From an uncultured Dokdonia sp. (GTDB lineage: Bacteria; Bacteroidota; Bacteroidia; Flavobacteriales; Flavobacteriaceae): a stretch of DNA of 37,618 nucleotides. Below the pieces are notes generated by a model. The model did no database searches. It had not been told where the DNA came from and worked only from the letters and a program-made list of their open reading frames with translations. Position numbers and translations under genes: made by a program. The stretch is taken from positions 1 to 37,618 of the forward strand of contig NZ_CALEMI010000111.1 of NCBI RefSeq assembly GCF_937910895.1. Reading direction: 5' to 3'. Of this stretch, positions 8,878-18,041 are shown in pieces. The first letter of the stretch is position 1; every line of letters begins with the position of its first letter.

Positions 8878-9842
8878 AAAGCGCTGGTTTTTTTACGAGT
8901 TAGTGTTGTGTCTATCATTATAAAATAACTACCAGGAAGGATAGGAAGTACTACATTAAAAAACCACATCAAAAATGTAATAGCAACCATGATAATTTCG
9001 GGAACAGCGATCCATGAGAATATATAGACAGCAACGCCCGTTTTAATCACCACATCAAAAAGTTGCAGCATCGGTATGAGAGAACTTACCAAATACATAG
9101 TTGCAATAAGTCCCATTCCTAAAGGATAGGAAACATCTACTTGAAATACCAAAAGCAAAAAGTAAAACTGATGCGCAAATAATAAATACCTTATGAGAGA
9201 AAAAATCCATGCGTTTTGTTTTATAGGAGAAGCAATGGTCTTCATAAATTGGCGGATTCGTTGCCAGGAATATCCCTTAACACTCCACCGAATCTTATCT
9301 AAGATTTGAGGAGTTATATAAAGCAACGGAATGCCTAAAACGCACGCTAGAATATAATACCAACCAAAAGAAGGAAATAACAAGAACACACAGACCCCAA
9401 TCCCTATACTACCAAAAATAGTCGTTGCTAGCATTTGATACCCGTTTCCTAATAACGTCAAGAAGAGAATTTGCTTACGTTGATGTGCTGGAAAAAACAA
9501 TGCCTTCGCACCATATTCGCCAATTTTCGCAGGGGTGATCAGCGATGTAATATGCGCTTTTAAAACTTGTTTTAGGCTCTCTTTTGTAGAGATGACTTGA
9601 CAATGACTCGCTAAGGTTTTCCATTTCAAAATCTCAAAAAACCAATTAAGAATAGATAATAATAGTAATATTGCTATATTGCTATATGTAAATATAGAGA
9701 CAAAATCATCTTTAAAGTTTTCAAGAATAGGAATCGTATCTTGAGTTAAACGTTTGCCTACAAAAAAAAGCGTCGCAACCAAAATCAAAATTTTGATAGG
9801 ATAGCTTAAGAATTGTGTAGCTTTGTGGGAGACGCCTTGCAT
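8874..9842 (-). CDS. Flippase-like / lysylphosphatidylglycerol synthase TM-region family protein
   Basis: A 322-residue polytopic membrane protein with about eight helices and the AglD/MprF N-terminal-like signature SLITPAKIGEYGAKALFF (family form: TPGRxGE), followed by VLPILPGS near the C-terminus. The ATG at 9842 is chosen; a TTG nine bases upstream is in frame but gains nothing. Members of this family move polyprenyl- or lipid-linked sugars or lack a known role. Coupling to the GT2 gene suggests joint work on one glycolipid. It is divergent from ruvC with about 37 bp between starts. Confidence 0.75.
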   Translation of the reverse strand: MQGVSHKATQFLSYPIKILILVATLFFVGKRLTQDTIPILENFKDDFVSIFTYSNIAILLLLSILNWFFEILKWKTLASHCQVISTKESLKQVLKAHITSLITPAKIGEYGAKALFFPAHQRKQILFLTLLGNGYQMLATTIFGSIGIGVCVFLLFPSFGWYYILACVLGIPLLYITPQILDKIRWSVKGYSWQRIRQFMKTIASPIKQNAWIFSLIRYLLFAHQFYFLLLVFQVDVSYPLGMGLIATMYLVSSLIPMLQLFDVVIKTGVAVYIFSWIAVPEIIMVAITFLMWFFNVVLPILPGSYFIMIDTTLTRKKTSAL

Positions 9843-9879
9843 AACAAACAAAGTAACAAATAAAACCAGAACTTCTCAT

Positions 9880-10434
9880 TTGAAAGAAGAAAGAATCATA
9901 TTAGGGATTGACCCAGGAACGACTATTATGGGCTTTGGGCTTATTAAAATAGTAGATAAGAAAATGGAATTTATGCAACTCAATGAATTGTTGCTCTCTA
10001 AATATAAAGATCCCTACATCAAATTAAAACTCATCTTTGAACGTACCATCGAGCTCATCGACACCTATCATCCTGATGAGATTGCCATCGAGGCACCTTT
10101 CTTTGGAAAAAACGTACAAAGTATGCTCAAATTGGGAAGAGCACAAGGCGTGGCAATGGCGGCAGGATTAAGTCGCGAAGTCCCCATCACAGAATACCTT
10201 CCTAAAAAAATTAAAATGGCCATTACCGGTAACGGAAATGCCAGTAAAGAGCAAGTAGCCAAAATGTTGCAATCCCTCTTAAAACTCAAAGAACTTCCCA
10301 AAAACTTAGATAGCACCGACGGACTCGCCGCTGCCGTATGTCATTTTTATAATTCAGGAAAAATAGAAACAGGAAAAAGTTATACAGGATGGGAAGCATT
10401 TGTCAAACAAAATGAAAAACGTGTGAAGAAGTAA
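9880..10434 (+). CDS. ruvC: Crossover junction endodeoxyribonuclease RuvC
   Basis: A 184-residue Holliday-junction resolvase. Start TTG 9880 is preferred because it puts the first catalytic strand (RIILGIDPGTTIMGFG) at the usual place; earlier in-frame starts would overlap the divergent gene and add a tail not seen in RuvC. The RNase-H-fold acidic residues are visible: D in GIDPG, E in IAIEAPFF and D in the C-terminal LDSTDGLAAAVCHFY. It cleaves four-way junctions together with RuvA and RuvB, which are not in the window. The start lies in CATTTG, similar to the CATTG context of other TTG starts here. Confidence 0.95.
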   Translation: MKEERIILGIDPGTTIMGFGLIKIVDKKMEFMQLNELLLSKYKDPYIKLKLIFERTIELIDTYHPDEIAIEAPFFGKNVQSMLKLGRAQGVAMAAGLSREVPITEYLPKKIKMAITGNGNASKEQVAKMLQSLLKLKELPKNLDSTDGLAAAVCHFYNSGKIETGKSYTGWEAFVKQNEKRVKK

Positions 10435-10491
10435 TTGTGTTAATATGTTTTTTGACATAATGAATAGTTGAACGATTTATTTTATTTTTTC

Positions 10492-10531
10492 CATTAACCC
10501 ATTAACCCATTAACCCATTAACCCATTAACC
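10492..10531. repeat. Five perfect tandem copies of the 8-mer CATTAACC touching the hemW start
   Basis: Five exact copies of CATTAACC end one base before the GTG start of hemW (10533), so the array occupies the place of the ribosome-binding region. Degenerate arrays with the same 8-bp period lie before three other genes in this window. The unit length is not a multiple of 3, but the array is outside the coding frame. Confidence 0.9.
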
Positions 10532-10532
10532 C

Positions 10533-11669
10533 GTGTCCAGCATCTACATCCACATCCCATTTTGCAAACAGGCATGTCACTATTGCGACTTTCACTTCTC
10601 TACGTCTATGGGCAAGAAAGAAGCGATGATTCAGGCATTGATGAGAGAGTTGGAACTACGTAAAGAGGAGTTTAAAGATGTACTCGTAGATTGTATTTAT
10701 TTTGGAGGAGGAACGCCTTCGGTACTAGAAACAGAGGAGATTAACCTTTTGATTCAAACGGTATATACGCATTACCAAGTGAGTGCCGACCCAGAAATTA
10801 CGCTAGAAGCAAACCCAGATGATCTTTCAGAAGCAAAGATTGAGGCATTACATAAGTCGGCGATTAATCGGTTGAGTATTGGGGTGCAATCTTTTTTTGA
10901 AGAAGATTTAAAATTGATGAATCGGGCACATAATGCAGCCGAGGCGGTACGGTCTATTACGCTTTCGCGAAAGCGGTTTCAGAATAGTTCCATAGATCTT
11001 ATTTATGGGATTCCAGAGATGAGTAACGCTCGATGGATCGAAAACATCGAACAAGCACTTGCCTTAGACGTACCTCACATATCAGCATACGCACTGACGG
11101 TCGAACCCAAAACAGCCCTTGAAAAATTCATCAAAAAAGGAATCATTCCGCCTGTAGAAGATGAGGTGGCGCAAGCACATCATGCAATTTTGGTAGAACG
11201 TCTGGAAGCTGAAGGATATCAGAACTATGAGTTCAGTAATTTTGGGAAACCAGGATCTTTCTCACGTAATAATACCGCCTATTGGGAAGGAAAAAGCTAC
11301 ATAGGAATTGGTCCAGGAGCGCATAGTTATGATGGAAAACGTCGCGCTTGGAATGTGAGCAACAATCCAAAATATATCAAAGCCATCTCGCAAAATGAAT
11401 TGCCTCAGGACGTAGAGCAATTAACCCCTACCGATCAATATAATGAGTATGTCATGACGCGTTTACGTACCCAACATGGTATCTCGCTTAAAGAAGTGCT
11501 TGCACTTTTTGGAGAGAAAATGCACGAGTATTTTCTTCAACAATCGCAACCGCATATTCATAATCATTTCTTATTTCAAGAAGAAGATAGAGTGTATGTC
11601 ACCAAAAAAGGAAAGTTCTTAAGCGACGGCATCGCCGCGGACCTGTTCATGCTGAATTTAAGCTCGTAA
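10533..11669 (+). CDS. hemW: Radical SAM family heme chaperone HemW
   Basis: A 378-residue radical SAM protein. The cluster motif is CKQACHYC (C11, C15, C18), in the HemW form with PFC and the aromatic YCDFHF. YFGGGTPSVL, EANPDD, RLSIGVQSF and IGPGAHSY complete the family pattern, and the C-terminal winged region is present. HemW binds haem and delivers it to proteins; it is often misannotated as oxygen-independent coproporphyrinogen III oxidase (HemN). The start is GTG directly after an 8-bp repeat array. The palindrome copy at 10961-10974 is read here as LSRKR. Confidence 0.93.
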   Translation: MSSIYIHIPFCKQACHYCDFHFSTSMGKKEAMIQALMRELELRKEEFKDVLVDCIYFGGGTPSVLETEEINLLIQTVYTHYQVSADPEITLEANPDDLSEAKIEALHKSAINRLSIGVQSFFEEDLKLMNRAHNAAEAVRSITLSRKRFQNSSIDLIYGIPEMSNARWIENIEQALALDVPHISAYALTVEPKTALEKFIKKGIIPPVEDEVAQAHHAILVERLEAEGYQNYEFSNFGKPGSFSRNNTAYWEGKSYIGIGPGAHSYDGKRRAWNVSNNPKYIKAISQNELPQDVEQLTPTDQYNEYVMTRLRTQHGISLKEVLALFGEKMHEYFLQQSQPHIHNHFLFQEEDRVYVTKKGKFLSDGIAADLFMLNLSS

Positions 11670-11854
11670 ATTTCTAATAAAATAGAACTACACATAAAAA
11701 CTCCTTCGCTTATCAGGTAAATGACAGAAGGGATGGGCTAAATTATACCTAAAAGCAACTACAATACTGTGTAACATTTTTTATCTTTAAAGACACATAA
11801 CATATATAATATCAGCCAACACTTTTAAGAATTTCTGAAACAAGTTCAGCATAC

Positions 11855-12598
11855 ATGAAAGCAACCATCACTCATAAAAAACAGACCTTTTCTGTAGACT
11901 TATTGCAACCTATAGACATTTCTATTCCTTTAAGTGATTCAGAAAGCCCATTGGCTTGGTATCTAGATAAGCCTACCATCATTCCTGTACAGTCCGAAGA
12001 TTGGATAGGCAAAGTAAGCGAGGGCGGTGATGTGAACTTTAATACCATTACGTTCAATCCTCATGCACACGGTACCCATACCGAGTGCGTAGGTCATATT
12101 ACAGAAAAGGTGTATAGTATTAATGAGCATCTTACCACCTTCTTTTTTATAGCAGAACTCATTACAGCGGTATCGGAGGCTAATGGAGACGACTATATAA
12201 TTTCGAAAAAACAATTAAAGCATGCACTTCACGGTAAAATACCAGAAGCCTTAGTGATCAGAACGATTCCGAATACACAGGAGAAAAAAAGAAAAAATTG
12301 GTCGCACACCAATTGGCCTTATATAGAAGAAAGTGCGATGGTATTTTTACGGCAGTTAGGAATAAAGCATCTACTTATTGATTTACCTAGTGTCGATCGT
12401 GAAAAAGACGAAGGCGAACTAAAAGCCCACAGAGCTTTTTGGAATGTAGACGGCGTCATTCGTATGGATGCAACGATTACTGAAATGATTTACGTCCCCC
12501 ATAAAATCGAAGACGGCACCTACTTACTCAACTTACAAATCGCCTCTTTTGAAAATGATGCGACGCCTAGCAAGCCTGTATTGTATAAAATGGAGTAA
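11855..12598 (+). CDS. Cyclase family protein (kynurenine-formamidase-like metal hydrolase)
   Basis: A 247-residue cytosolic protein of the cyclase/KynB fold. The family metal site is HAHGTHTE (H70 just before, H72, H75, E77), preceded by the conserved opening DLLQPIDISIPL. VIRT, a distal WSHTNWPYI segment and LLIDLPSVD fit the family core. Members hydrolyse amides such as N-formylkynurenine or cyclic esters; substrate cannot be inferred because no tryptophan-catabolism genes are adjacent. It begins a run of small plus-strand genes and is 16 bp from the DUF4260 gene. Confidence 0.85.
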   Translation: MKATITHKKQTFSVDLLQPIDISIPLSDSESPLAWYLDKPTIIPVQSEDWIGKVSEGGDVNFNTITFNPHAHGTHTECVGHITEKVYSINEHLTTFFFIAELITAVSEANGDDYIISKKQLKHALHGKIPEALVIRTIPNTQEKKRKNWSHTNWPYIEESAMVFLRQLGIKHLLIDLPSVDREKDEGELKAHRAFWNVDGVIRMDATITEMIYVPHKIEDGTYLLNLQIASFENDATPSKPVLYKME

Positions 12599-12614
12599 TT
12601 AACATTTTAGTATT

Positions 12615-12959
12615 ATGAAAACAACCCTTAAACTAGAAGAACTCGCACAATTTGGATTAGGAATCTATTTGTTTAGCCTACTTCCATTTACATGGTGGTG
12701 GTTTTTAGTATTACTACTCACGCCAGATATTGGGATGATAGGCTATGCATTTGGAAATAAAGTAGGCGCTTTCTCATATAATTTTTTTCATCATAAAGGT
12801 CTCGCCATAGGACTATACTTACTAGGCATCTATTTTCAACATGAGATTTTAATGCTTATAGGAGTCATTTTATTTGCACACGCAGCTTTTGACAGAATAT
12901 TAGGCTATGGTTTAAAATATGAAAAAGGATTTAAGTTCACGCATCTAGGAAATTTGTAA
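12615..12959 (+). CDS. DUF4260 family membrane protein
   Basis: A 114-residue membrane protein with three or four helices. The conserved DUF4260 features are visible: LLTPDIGMIGYAFGNKVGAFSYNFFHHKGLA (about 34-64), HAAFDRILGYGLKYEKGFKFTHLG at the C-terminus. Function unknown. It follows the cyclase gene by 16 bp and probably shares its transcript. Confidence 0.9.
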   Translation: MKTTLKLEELAQFGLGIYLFSLLPFTWWWFLVLLLTPDIGMIGYAFGNKVGAFSYNFFHHKGLAIGLYLLGIYFQHEILMLIGVILFAHAAFDRILGYGLKYEKGFKFTHLGNL

Positions 12960-12973
12960 ATATTGAGTAAAAG

Positions 12974-13035
12974 TCTATCAGCGAAGCGATCTATTATCTA
13001 TAATCTGTCAGCAAAGCGGTCTTTATAGTATCTTT
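12974..13035. repeat. Imperfect tandem repeat, period 30 bp
   Basis: Two adjacent units begin TCTATCAGCGAAGCGATCT and TCTGTCAGCAAAGCGGTCT, 30 bp apart. The second runs into TATCTTTA (13029-13036), which resembles a -7 box directly before the DUF4230 start at 13041. It may be a duplicated regulatory segment. Confidence 0.6.
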
Positions 13036-13040
13036 ACACT

Positions 13041-13658
13041 ATGGAATTTTTATTTTTAGGCCTTGCCATAGGCGCAGTTATCGCCTATTTTTTATACGCA
13101 CGCTTTGCCAGAAGGGGAAATAAGGCAAATGCACATTCGCAATCTACGATACTTATGGAGCGTATTCGTTCTGTATGTAAGTTTATTACGGTAGAGGGAG
13201 ATTTTGCAGAGATTTATCATTATGAAAGCCTTCGCGATAAGTGGATTCAAAAGCTATTAGGTACCAAAAAAGCATTGGTGCTTATCGATGCCAAAGCGCA
13301 TATAGGTTTTGATTTGACCAAGATTAAAATGGAAGCAGATATCGAAACCAAGACCATTAAACTCTATGATTTTCCGCAGCCAGAATTACTCTCTATAGAA
13401 ACCGACTTTAAATTTTATAATACCCAAGAGGGCTGGGCAAATCCATTTAACAGTACAGATTTGACAGAGATTAATAAAGAAGCAAAACGACATATTGTGG
13501 ATAAAATTCCGAATAGCGGACTCTTTAAAGAAGCGTCCAGACAAGCCTTGGATACGATTGTTTTGATTCAGAAATTAGTAGAAACCATCGGTTGGCAATT
13601 AGATTATGATGCTTTAAAAATAACTGCGCCAGAAGAATCTCCAAAACTCAATGCCTAG
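13041..13658 (+). CDS. DUF4230 domain-containing protein
   Basis: A 205-residue protein with one N-terminal membrane anchor (about 3-20, FLGLAIGAVIAYFLYARF) and a DUF4230 domain. SVCKFITVEGDFAEIYHY, ALVLIDAKAHIGFDLTKI and the later IETDFKFYNTQEGW are typical; the domain resembles bacterial proteins of unknown role exposed outside the inner membrane. Its stop codon TAG shares its last base with the GTG start of the next gene, so the two are coupled. Confidence 0.88.
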   Translation: MEFLFLGLAIGAVIAYFLYARFARRGNKANAHSQSTILMERIRSVCKFITVEGDFAEIYHYESLRDKWIQKLLGTKKALVLIDAKAHIGFDLTKIKMEADIETKTIKLYDFPQPELLSIETDFKFYNTQEGWANPFNSTDLTEINKEAKRHIVDKIPNSGLFKEASRQALDTIVLIQKLVETIGWQLDYDALKITAPEESPKLNA

Positions 13659-14146
13659 TGATACACCTCATCCTCGGAAATACAGGAGCTGGCAAGACCA
13701 CATACGCGCTTTCACTAAAAGAAAAAGAGCAAGGTGTTCTCTTTTCGATAGATCATTGGAATAAAATCCTGTTTCTGGATGACAAAACACCAGACGATGG
13801 CGTCGATTGGTTTTTGGAACGGATTGAGCGTTCAGATACGATGATTCAATCATTGGTCGTGCAACTGGCGACGGTAGGAACACCCGCGATTCTGGATTTG
13901 GGATTTGCTAAAAAAGATCGGAGGGCTCGTTTTTACGCTTTCGCGAAAGCGTATAACATCCCCTTCCAATTGCATTTTTTAGATCTTCCATTAGAAGTAC
14001 GTAAACAACGTGTGATAAAACGCAATCAAGAGAAAGGAACCACATTTCAATTTGAAGTATCCGAAACCGATATGGAATTTATGGAAACCTGGTTTGAAAA
14101 ACCCACCCCAAACGAATTAGAACATGCACTCATTATTACAACCTAA
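13658..14146 (+). CDS. P-loop ATP-binding protein (kinase-like)
   Basis: A 162-residue P-loop protein starting at GTG 13658, which overlaps the preceding stop by one base. Walker A is GNTGAGKT (7-14). AILDLGFAKKDRR is the Walker-B-like strand, and LEVRKQRVIKRNQEK is the arginine-rich lid typical of small nucleotide or zeta-toxin-like kinases. The substrate is unknown; family members include gluconate-kinase-like and antibiotic-modifying kinases. The palindrome copy at 13937-13950 encodes AFAKA here (YAFAKAYN). It overlaps the next gene by 23 bp. Confidence 0.8.
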   Translation: MIHLILGNTGAGKTTYALSLKEKEQGVLFSIDHWNKILFLDDKTPDDGVDWFLERIERSDTMIQSLVVQLATVGTPAILDLGFAKKDRRARFYAFAKAYNIPFQLHFLDLPLEVRKQRVIKRNQEKGTTFQFEVSETDMEFMETWFEKPTPNELEHALIITT

Positions 14147-15083
14147 TAGACACGTCTTTACCTGCCTTTTTATCGGTCTGTGCTTTAGCATGTCGGCGAT
14201 ACCTCAAGACTATGAAAAAGTAGACGCTACTGTATCTTTTTATCCAAAAAGCTTTGAGACGCCTCAGGCCTTAGCTAAGAAAATAAAAAAAGATTTTACC
14301 AATCCTAAAGAGCAATTACGCGCAGGATACTCTTGGCTGATCAATAATGTAGCGTATGATCCGGAGGAATATTATACGTATCAGTTTCAATACCGTGTAT
14401 TGGATGAGCGTAATGAAAAAATGGCTGAAACCAGAGAAGCTATTATTAATAGAACCTTACAGCTAGGGATAGCGGTTTGTGAAGGCTATGCCTTAACATT
14501 AGAACGCCTGTGCGAGTTATTAGACATACAAGCGTATGTAGTCCGCGGAGACACTAAAACAAAACCTTCAGATATAGGGCGTTATTTTGTTAAAAATCAC
14601 ATGTGGATGGTGGCTATCATTGGCGATAATGCGCTGTTATTAGATCCTACTTGGGGAGCGGGTCGCTATCAAGATACGTTTATTAAATCCCCATCTTATT
14701 ATTATTTTGATACTCCAGCACCGCTGTTTTTAAAGAATCATTATCCAGAAGTTTTTGAGGATGCCTATGTGAATTTTACCTTGTCAAAAGAAGATTTTAT
14801 TCAGCAACCTTTAGTGATACGAAAACGACTTACGGTGGCCGATATAAGTCCCAAGGAAGGAATCATCAAAGCGAAAGAGTTATCTAAAGGAATTGTATTT
14901 TCGTTACGAGGAATAAAAGCAGAAAGTGTAAGTTATACCCTAGACGATGCTCAAAAAACAAAGGTAGATTTTACAATAGAAAATGATGTCTTAGCGTGTA
15001 TGATTGCAACAAAAACAAAAGGAGAGTCACTCATTATTTATGTAGATGATAAGCCTGTTGTTGGCTATAGGATTAAAAAGTAA
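14124..15083 (+). CDS. Secreted transglutaminase-like domain protein
   Basis: A 319-residue protein. An N-terminal hydrophobic stretch (about 10-25, HVFTCLFIGLCFSMSAIPQ) is a likely signal peptide, preceded by a charged N-region. The transglutaminase/papain-like core has all three catalytic residues: C119 in AVCEGYA, H159 in KNHMWM and D174 in LLLDPTWG. A beta-rich C-terminal domain follows (about 225-319). Bacterial members act as peptidases or crosslinkers in the periplasm. The start overlaps the previous gene by 23 bp, which suggests coupling or a slightly later true start. Confidence 0.85.
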   Translation: MHSLLQPNRHVFTCLFIGLCFSMSAIPQDYEKVDATVSFYPKSFETPQALAKKIKKDFTNPKEQLRAGYSWLINNVAYDPEEYYTYQFQYRVLDERNEKMAETREAIINRTLQLGIAVCEGYALTLERLCELLDIQAYVVRGDTKTKPSDIGRYFVKNHMWMVAIIGDNALLLDPTWGAGRYQDTFIKSPSYYYFDTPAPLFLKNHYPEVFEDAYVNFTLSKEDFIQQPLVIRKRLTVADISPKEGIIKAKELSKGIVFSLRGIKAESVSYTLDDAQKTKVDFTIENDVLACMIATKTKGESLIIYVDDKPVVGYRIKK

Positions 15084-15102
15084 GAAAAGTAAATAAGAAC
15101 TC

Positions 15103-15459
15103 ATGCACATAGAAGATGTACGGAACTATTGTATTGCAAAAAAAGGAGTGACCGAAGAGTTTCCTTTTGATGAGACCACACTTGTTTTTAAAGTGATGGG
15201 AAAGATGTTTGCATTAAGTGGTCTCGAACGTATTCCAGCTGCTGTCAATTTAAAATGTGATCCCGAACGTTCTGTCGAATTAAGAGAAGAGTATGATGGA
15301 AGTATTACAGGTGCTTTTCACATGAGTAAACTCCATTGGAACACAATTATCTTAGAAGAAGTACCTCCAAAATTAATCATAGAACTCATTGATCACTCAT
15401 ACAATCTTGTCGTGAGTAAGATGACAAAGAAACTTCGCAACGAACTAGAAAACCTATAA
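15103..15459 (+). CDS. MmcQ/YjbR family protein
   Basis: A 118-residue protein of the MmcQ/YjbR (CyaY-like fold) family. The family pattern MHIEDVRNYCIAKKGVTEEFPFDETTLVFKVMGKMFAL opens it, with NLKCDPERSVELREEY and the C-terminal HWNTIIL...LIDHSYNLVVSKM segment. Homologues are proposed to bind DNA; the role is not established. It stands 19 bp after the transglutaminase gene. Confidence 0.92.
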   Translation: MHIEDVRNYCIAKKGVTEEFPFDETTLVFKVMGKMFALSGLERIPAAVNLKCDPERSVELREEYDGSITGAFHMSKLHWNTIILEEVPPKLIIELIDHSYNLVVSKMTKKLRNELENL

Positions 15460-15496
15460 CCGCTTTCCTTCCCTTGAATAGAAGCGTTACTAATAA

Positions 15497-17284
15497 ATGT
15501 CTACAGACTTCATGAACAACCCATCCCAATTTTATAAAGATCAAAAAATAACGCATCAAGAAGCGCTCTCAAAAATCAAAGGGCAACTCAATGTATCAAG
15601 TACCATACGATTACTATTGTTTTTAGGAATCTTAGGAAGTATCTATGTTACGTTTGGAAACTGGAGACTAATGGCAGGCGTATTACTTGTTAAGGTTACA
15701 CTATTTGTCTTTTTGGTGGTGCGTCATGGCAAATTTATCTATCAACGTGATTTGATAAAAGCGTTGATTGCTATCAATGAAACAGAATTAAAGGTGTTAG
15801 ATCGTGATTTTCACGATTTGCCTACAGGCGAAGAATACCACGATCCAAATCATTTTTACAGTCAGGATATTGATCTTTTTGGAAGAGGTTCTTTTTTTCA
15901 ATACCTCAACAGAACGGCTTTGGAAAGTGGAGCAGATGTTCTTGCTGGTATTGTAAAAGCCAATGAGATCACGGATATTCCTGCAAAACAAAAAGCCATC
16001 CAAGAACTCAGTACCCTTCCAGAATGGAGACAGCAATTTTCGGCAATTGCATCTTTGGTAAAAACAGAAGTTCCTGCAACGACAGTAACCACTTGGTTAC
16101 AAGCGTACACACCGTTTGTTCCTAAAAATGCAAAAATAGGTTCAAGGATCTTTTCTGGTATTTCTTTAGCAGGATTAGTACTTTACTTCTTAGGCTTTAT
16201 TCACGGGAGTTTTGTGATAGGATGGTTTCTTTTAGGGCTTGCTATTATAGGAAAGTTTGTAAAGAAAATCAATGTACTTGCAGCATATACAGGAAAAATC
16301 CAAAGCACCTTTGATCAGTATCATAAATTATTAGCCAAGATAGAAGAACAAACCTTTGAAAGCGATGTACTCAAAGAAAAGAGCGCCAGGATTATTAATA
16401 CCTCTCAAAAAGCATCGGGTGTATTACGGAGCTTCTCTAGACATCTAGATGCCTTTGATCAGCGTAATAATATCTTGATTGGGATTATCGCCAATGGTTT
16501 TTTTATAAGAGACCTTTTGGTGGTTTCTCAAATAGAAACGTGGATTGCAAAACACAAAAATGATGTGGCGATTTGGTTTGAGATCATCACTTTTTTTGAT
16601 GCGTATAACAGTTTAGGAAATTATGATTTTAATCATCCGCACCATCACTATCCAGAAATTACGGATAGCAACGTGACCCTTGAAGCCACACAAACCGCAC
16701 ATCCATTACTAGACTCTGCAAAAGCAATCCGTAACGATGTAACCATAGACACAGAACAATTCTTTATCATCACAGGCGCAAATATGGCAGGAAAGAGTAC
16801 GTTTTTACGTACCGTTGCTTTGCAGATTGTAATGGGGAATATAGGATTGCCCGTATGCGCACAAAAAACTAGCTATACGCCTATAAAGCTCATCACCAGT
16901 ATGCGAACGACAGATAGCTTAACAGACGATGAGAGTTATTTCTTTAGCGAATTAAAACGCCTTAAGTTCATTGTAGAAGAAATTAAAAATGATCGCTATT
17001 TTATTATCCTTGACGAAATCTTAAAAGGAACCAATAGCACCGACAAAGCCATCGGTTCACGGAAATTTGTCGATAAGTTAGTAGGCTCAAAATCTACAGG
17101 GATTATCGCCACCCATGATCTAAGTTTGTGTGAAGCTGCTCAAGATTTACCCCAAGTTAAAAATTACTATTTTGATGCCCGTATTGAAGATGACGAACTC
17201 TATTTTGACTACACCTTTAAAGAAGGCATTTGCCAAAATATGAATGCGAGTTTCTTATTGAAGAAAATGGAGATTGTGGATTGA
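15497..17284 (+). CDS. Membrane-associated MutS-related ATPase
   Basis: A 595-residue protein with membrane helices at about 36-76 and 221-256 and a C-terminal MutS-type ABC ATPase. Walker A is GANMAGKS (427-434), followed by STFLRTVALQIVMGNIG, the signature-like MRTTDSLTDDESYFFSELKR, Walker B FIILDEILKGTNSTDK and the H-loop ATHDL. Mismatch-recognition and connector domains of true MutS are absent, so it is not the repair enzyme. Similar membrane-anchored MutS-like proteins are widespread in Bacteroidota, with no known function. Confidence 0.88.
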   Translation: MSTDFMNNPSQFYKDQKITHQEALSKIKGQLNVSSTIRLLLFLGILGSIYVTFGNWRLMAGVLLVKVTLFVFLVVRHGKFIYQRDLIKALIAINETELKVLDRDFHDLPTGEEYHDPNHFYSQDIDLFGRGSFFQYLNRTALESGADVLAGIVKANEITDIPAKQKAIQELSTLPEWRQQFSAIASLVKTEVPATTVTTWLQAYTPFVPKNAKIGSRIFSGISLAGLVLYFLGFIHGSFVIGWFLLGLAIIGKFVKKINVLAAYTGKIQSTFDQYHKLLAKIEEQTFESDVLKEKSARIINTSQKASGVLRSFSRHLDAFDQRNNILIGIIANGFFIRDLLVVSQIETWIAKHKNDVAIWFEIITFFDAYNSLGNYDFNHPHHHYPEITDSNVTLEATQTAHPLLDSAKAIRNDVTIDTEQFFIITGANMAGKSTFLRTVALQIVMGNIGLPVCAQKTSYTPIKLITSMRTTDSLTDDESYFFSELKRLKFIVEEIKNDRYFIILDEILKGTNSTDKAIGSRKFVDKLVGSKSTGIIATHDLSLCEAAQDLPQVKNYYFDARIEDDELYFDYTFKEGICQNMNASFLLKKMEIVD

Positions 17285-17498
17285 AACCATAGGATGTTTT
17301 AGAAGTTTGTGATGAGGTTTGAAGAAGCCCAATATACCTTTTCCCTACTTTTTTGGGTGATCATATTCTCTAGTTGTTAGATTAGTAAAATTAGTGCGGT
17401 TTTACTTGTTTTTGTCATAGTTCTTTGTCGGCAGTAGTCGAATTTCTTGGTTAGTCTTGTTTAAGGTAAAGTTAAAGAAAGATAAGTTATTCAAAATT

Positions 17499-17514
17499 AT
17501 TGTATATTTACAAT
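17499..17514. promoter_or_regulatory. Palindrome over the promoter of the Xre/RES operon
   Basis: ATTGTA-TATT-TACAAT has perfect 6-bp arms and contains TATATTTA (17503-17510), a near match to the TAnnTTTG -7 element, about 24-39 bp before the antitoxin ATG. A self-bound operator for the antitoxin is the natural reading; binding is inferred. Confidence 0.5.
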
Positions 17515-17537
17515 AGAATAGAGGTAAAAATACAATT

Positions 17538-18041
17538 ATGGCTTTAAGGACAAAATCTGTAAACCCGGCAAAAAAAGAAACTAGTGTGAGGGTTAGAGTG
17601 GCAAAAAAAGGAAAAACATCTGTTAAGCATACTAAGTTTTCTCCATCATGGGTTGTTGTTCATTCTAAAGACACTCCAGGGTTTAAACTTGAACTAATTG
17701 ACCGAATTAGAGAAGGTGTGAAAAAATCTGATTGGAAACAATTGATTCAATATACTGATTCCACCGAAAAAGAATTTGAACATATTCTTCCAGCATCCAT
17801 AAGTAGTATGCAAAAGAAAACGGTTTATGGTAAAGAAACTTCAGAGCGTATTTACGAGTTAGCAAAACTCTTTGGTTTAGGATATGATGTTTTTGATACA
17901 AAGGATGATTTTAAAAGATGGTTAAGAACACCATCTAAGGCTCTTGGTAATAAAATGCCATTTGAGTTATTGGACAGTAGTTTGGGATTTGAATTGGTTG
18001 AAAATGAGATTATTAGAATTAAGTACAATGTGTATAGTTAA
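17538..18041 (+). CDS. Antitoxin of the Xre/MbcA/ParS (DUF2384) type
   Basis: A 167-residue protein with a basic, disordered N-terminus (about 1-40). A helical region follows (about 50-110), ending in the C-terminal toxin-binding domain: ELAKLFGLGYDVFDTKDDFKRWLRTPSKALGNKMPFELLDSSLGFELVENEIIRIKY carries the DUF2384 hallmarks (WLxxPxxALG, P-ELLD, G-x-ELVE, I-x-Y). It neutralises the adjacent RES toxin and probably represses the operon through the upstream palindrome. Stop and toxin start overlap by one base (TAATG). Confidence 0.9.
   Translation: MALRTKSVNPAKKETSVRVRVAKKGKTSVKHTKFSPSWVVVHSKDTPGFKLELIDRIREGVKKSDWKQLIQYTDSTEKEFEHILPASISSMQKKTVYGKETSERIYELAKLFGLGYDVFDTKDDFKRWLRTPSKALGNKMPFELLDSSLGFELVENEIIRIKYNVYS

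Noticed and set aside
9823-9879. Longer RuvC starting at TTG 9823
   Set aside because: It would overlap the divergent membrane-protein gene and add a tail not found in RuvC; TTG 9880 places RIILGIDPGT at the normal position.
10492-10531. CRISPR-like array
   Set aside because: The units are 8 bp with no spacers; there are no cas genes in the window.
15497-17284. MutS mismatch-repair protein
   Set aside because: Only the ATPase domain matches; the N-terminal half has membrane helices and no mismatch-recognition domain.
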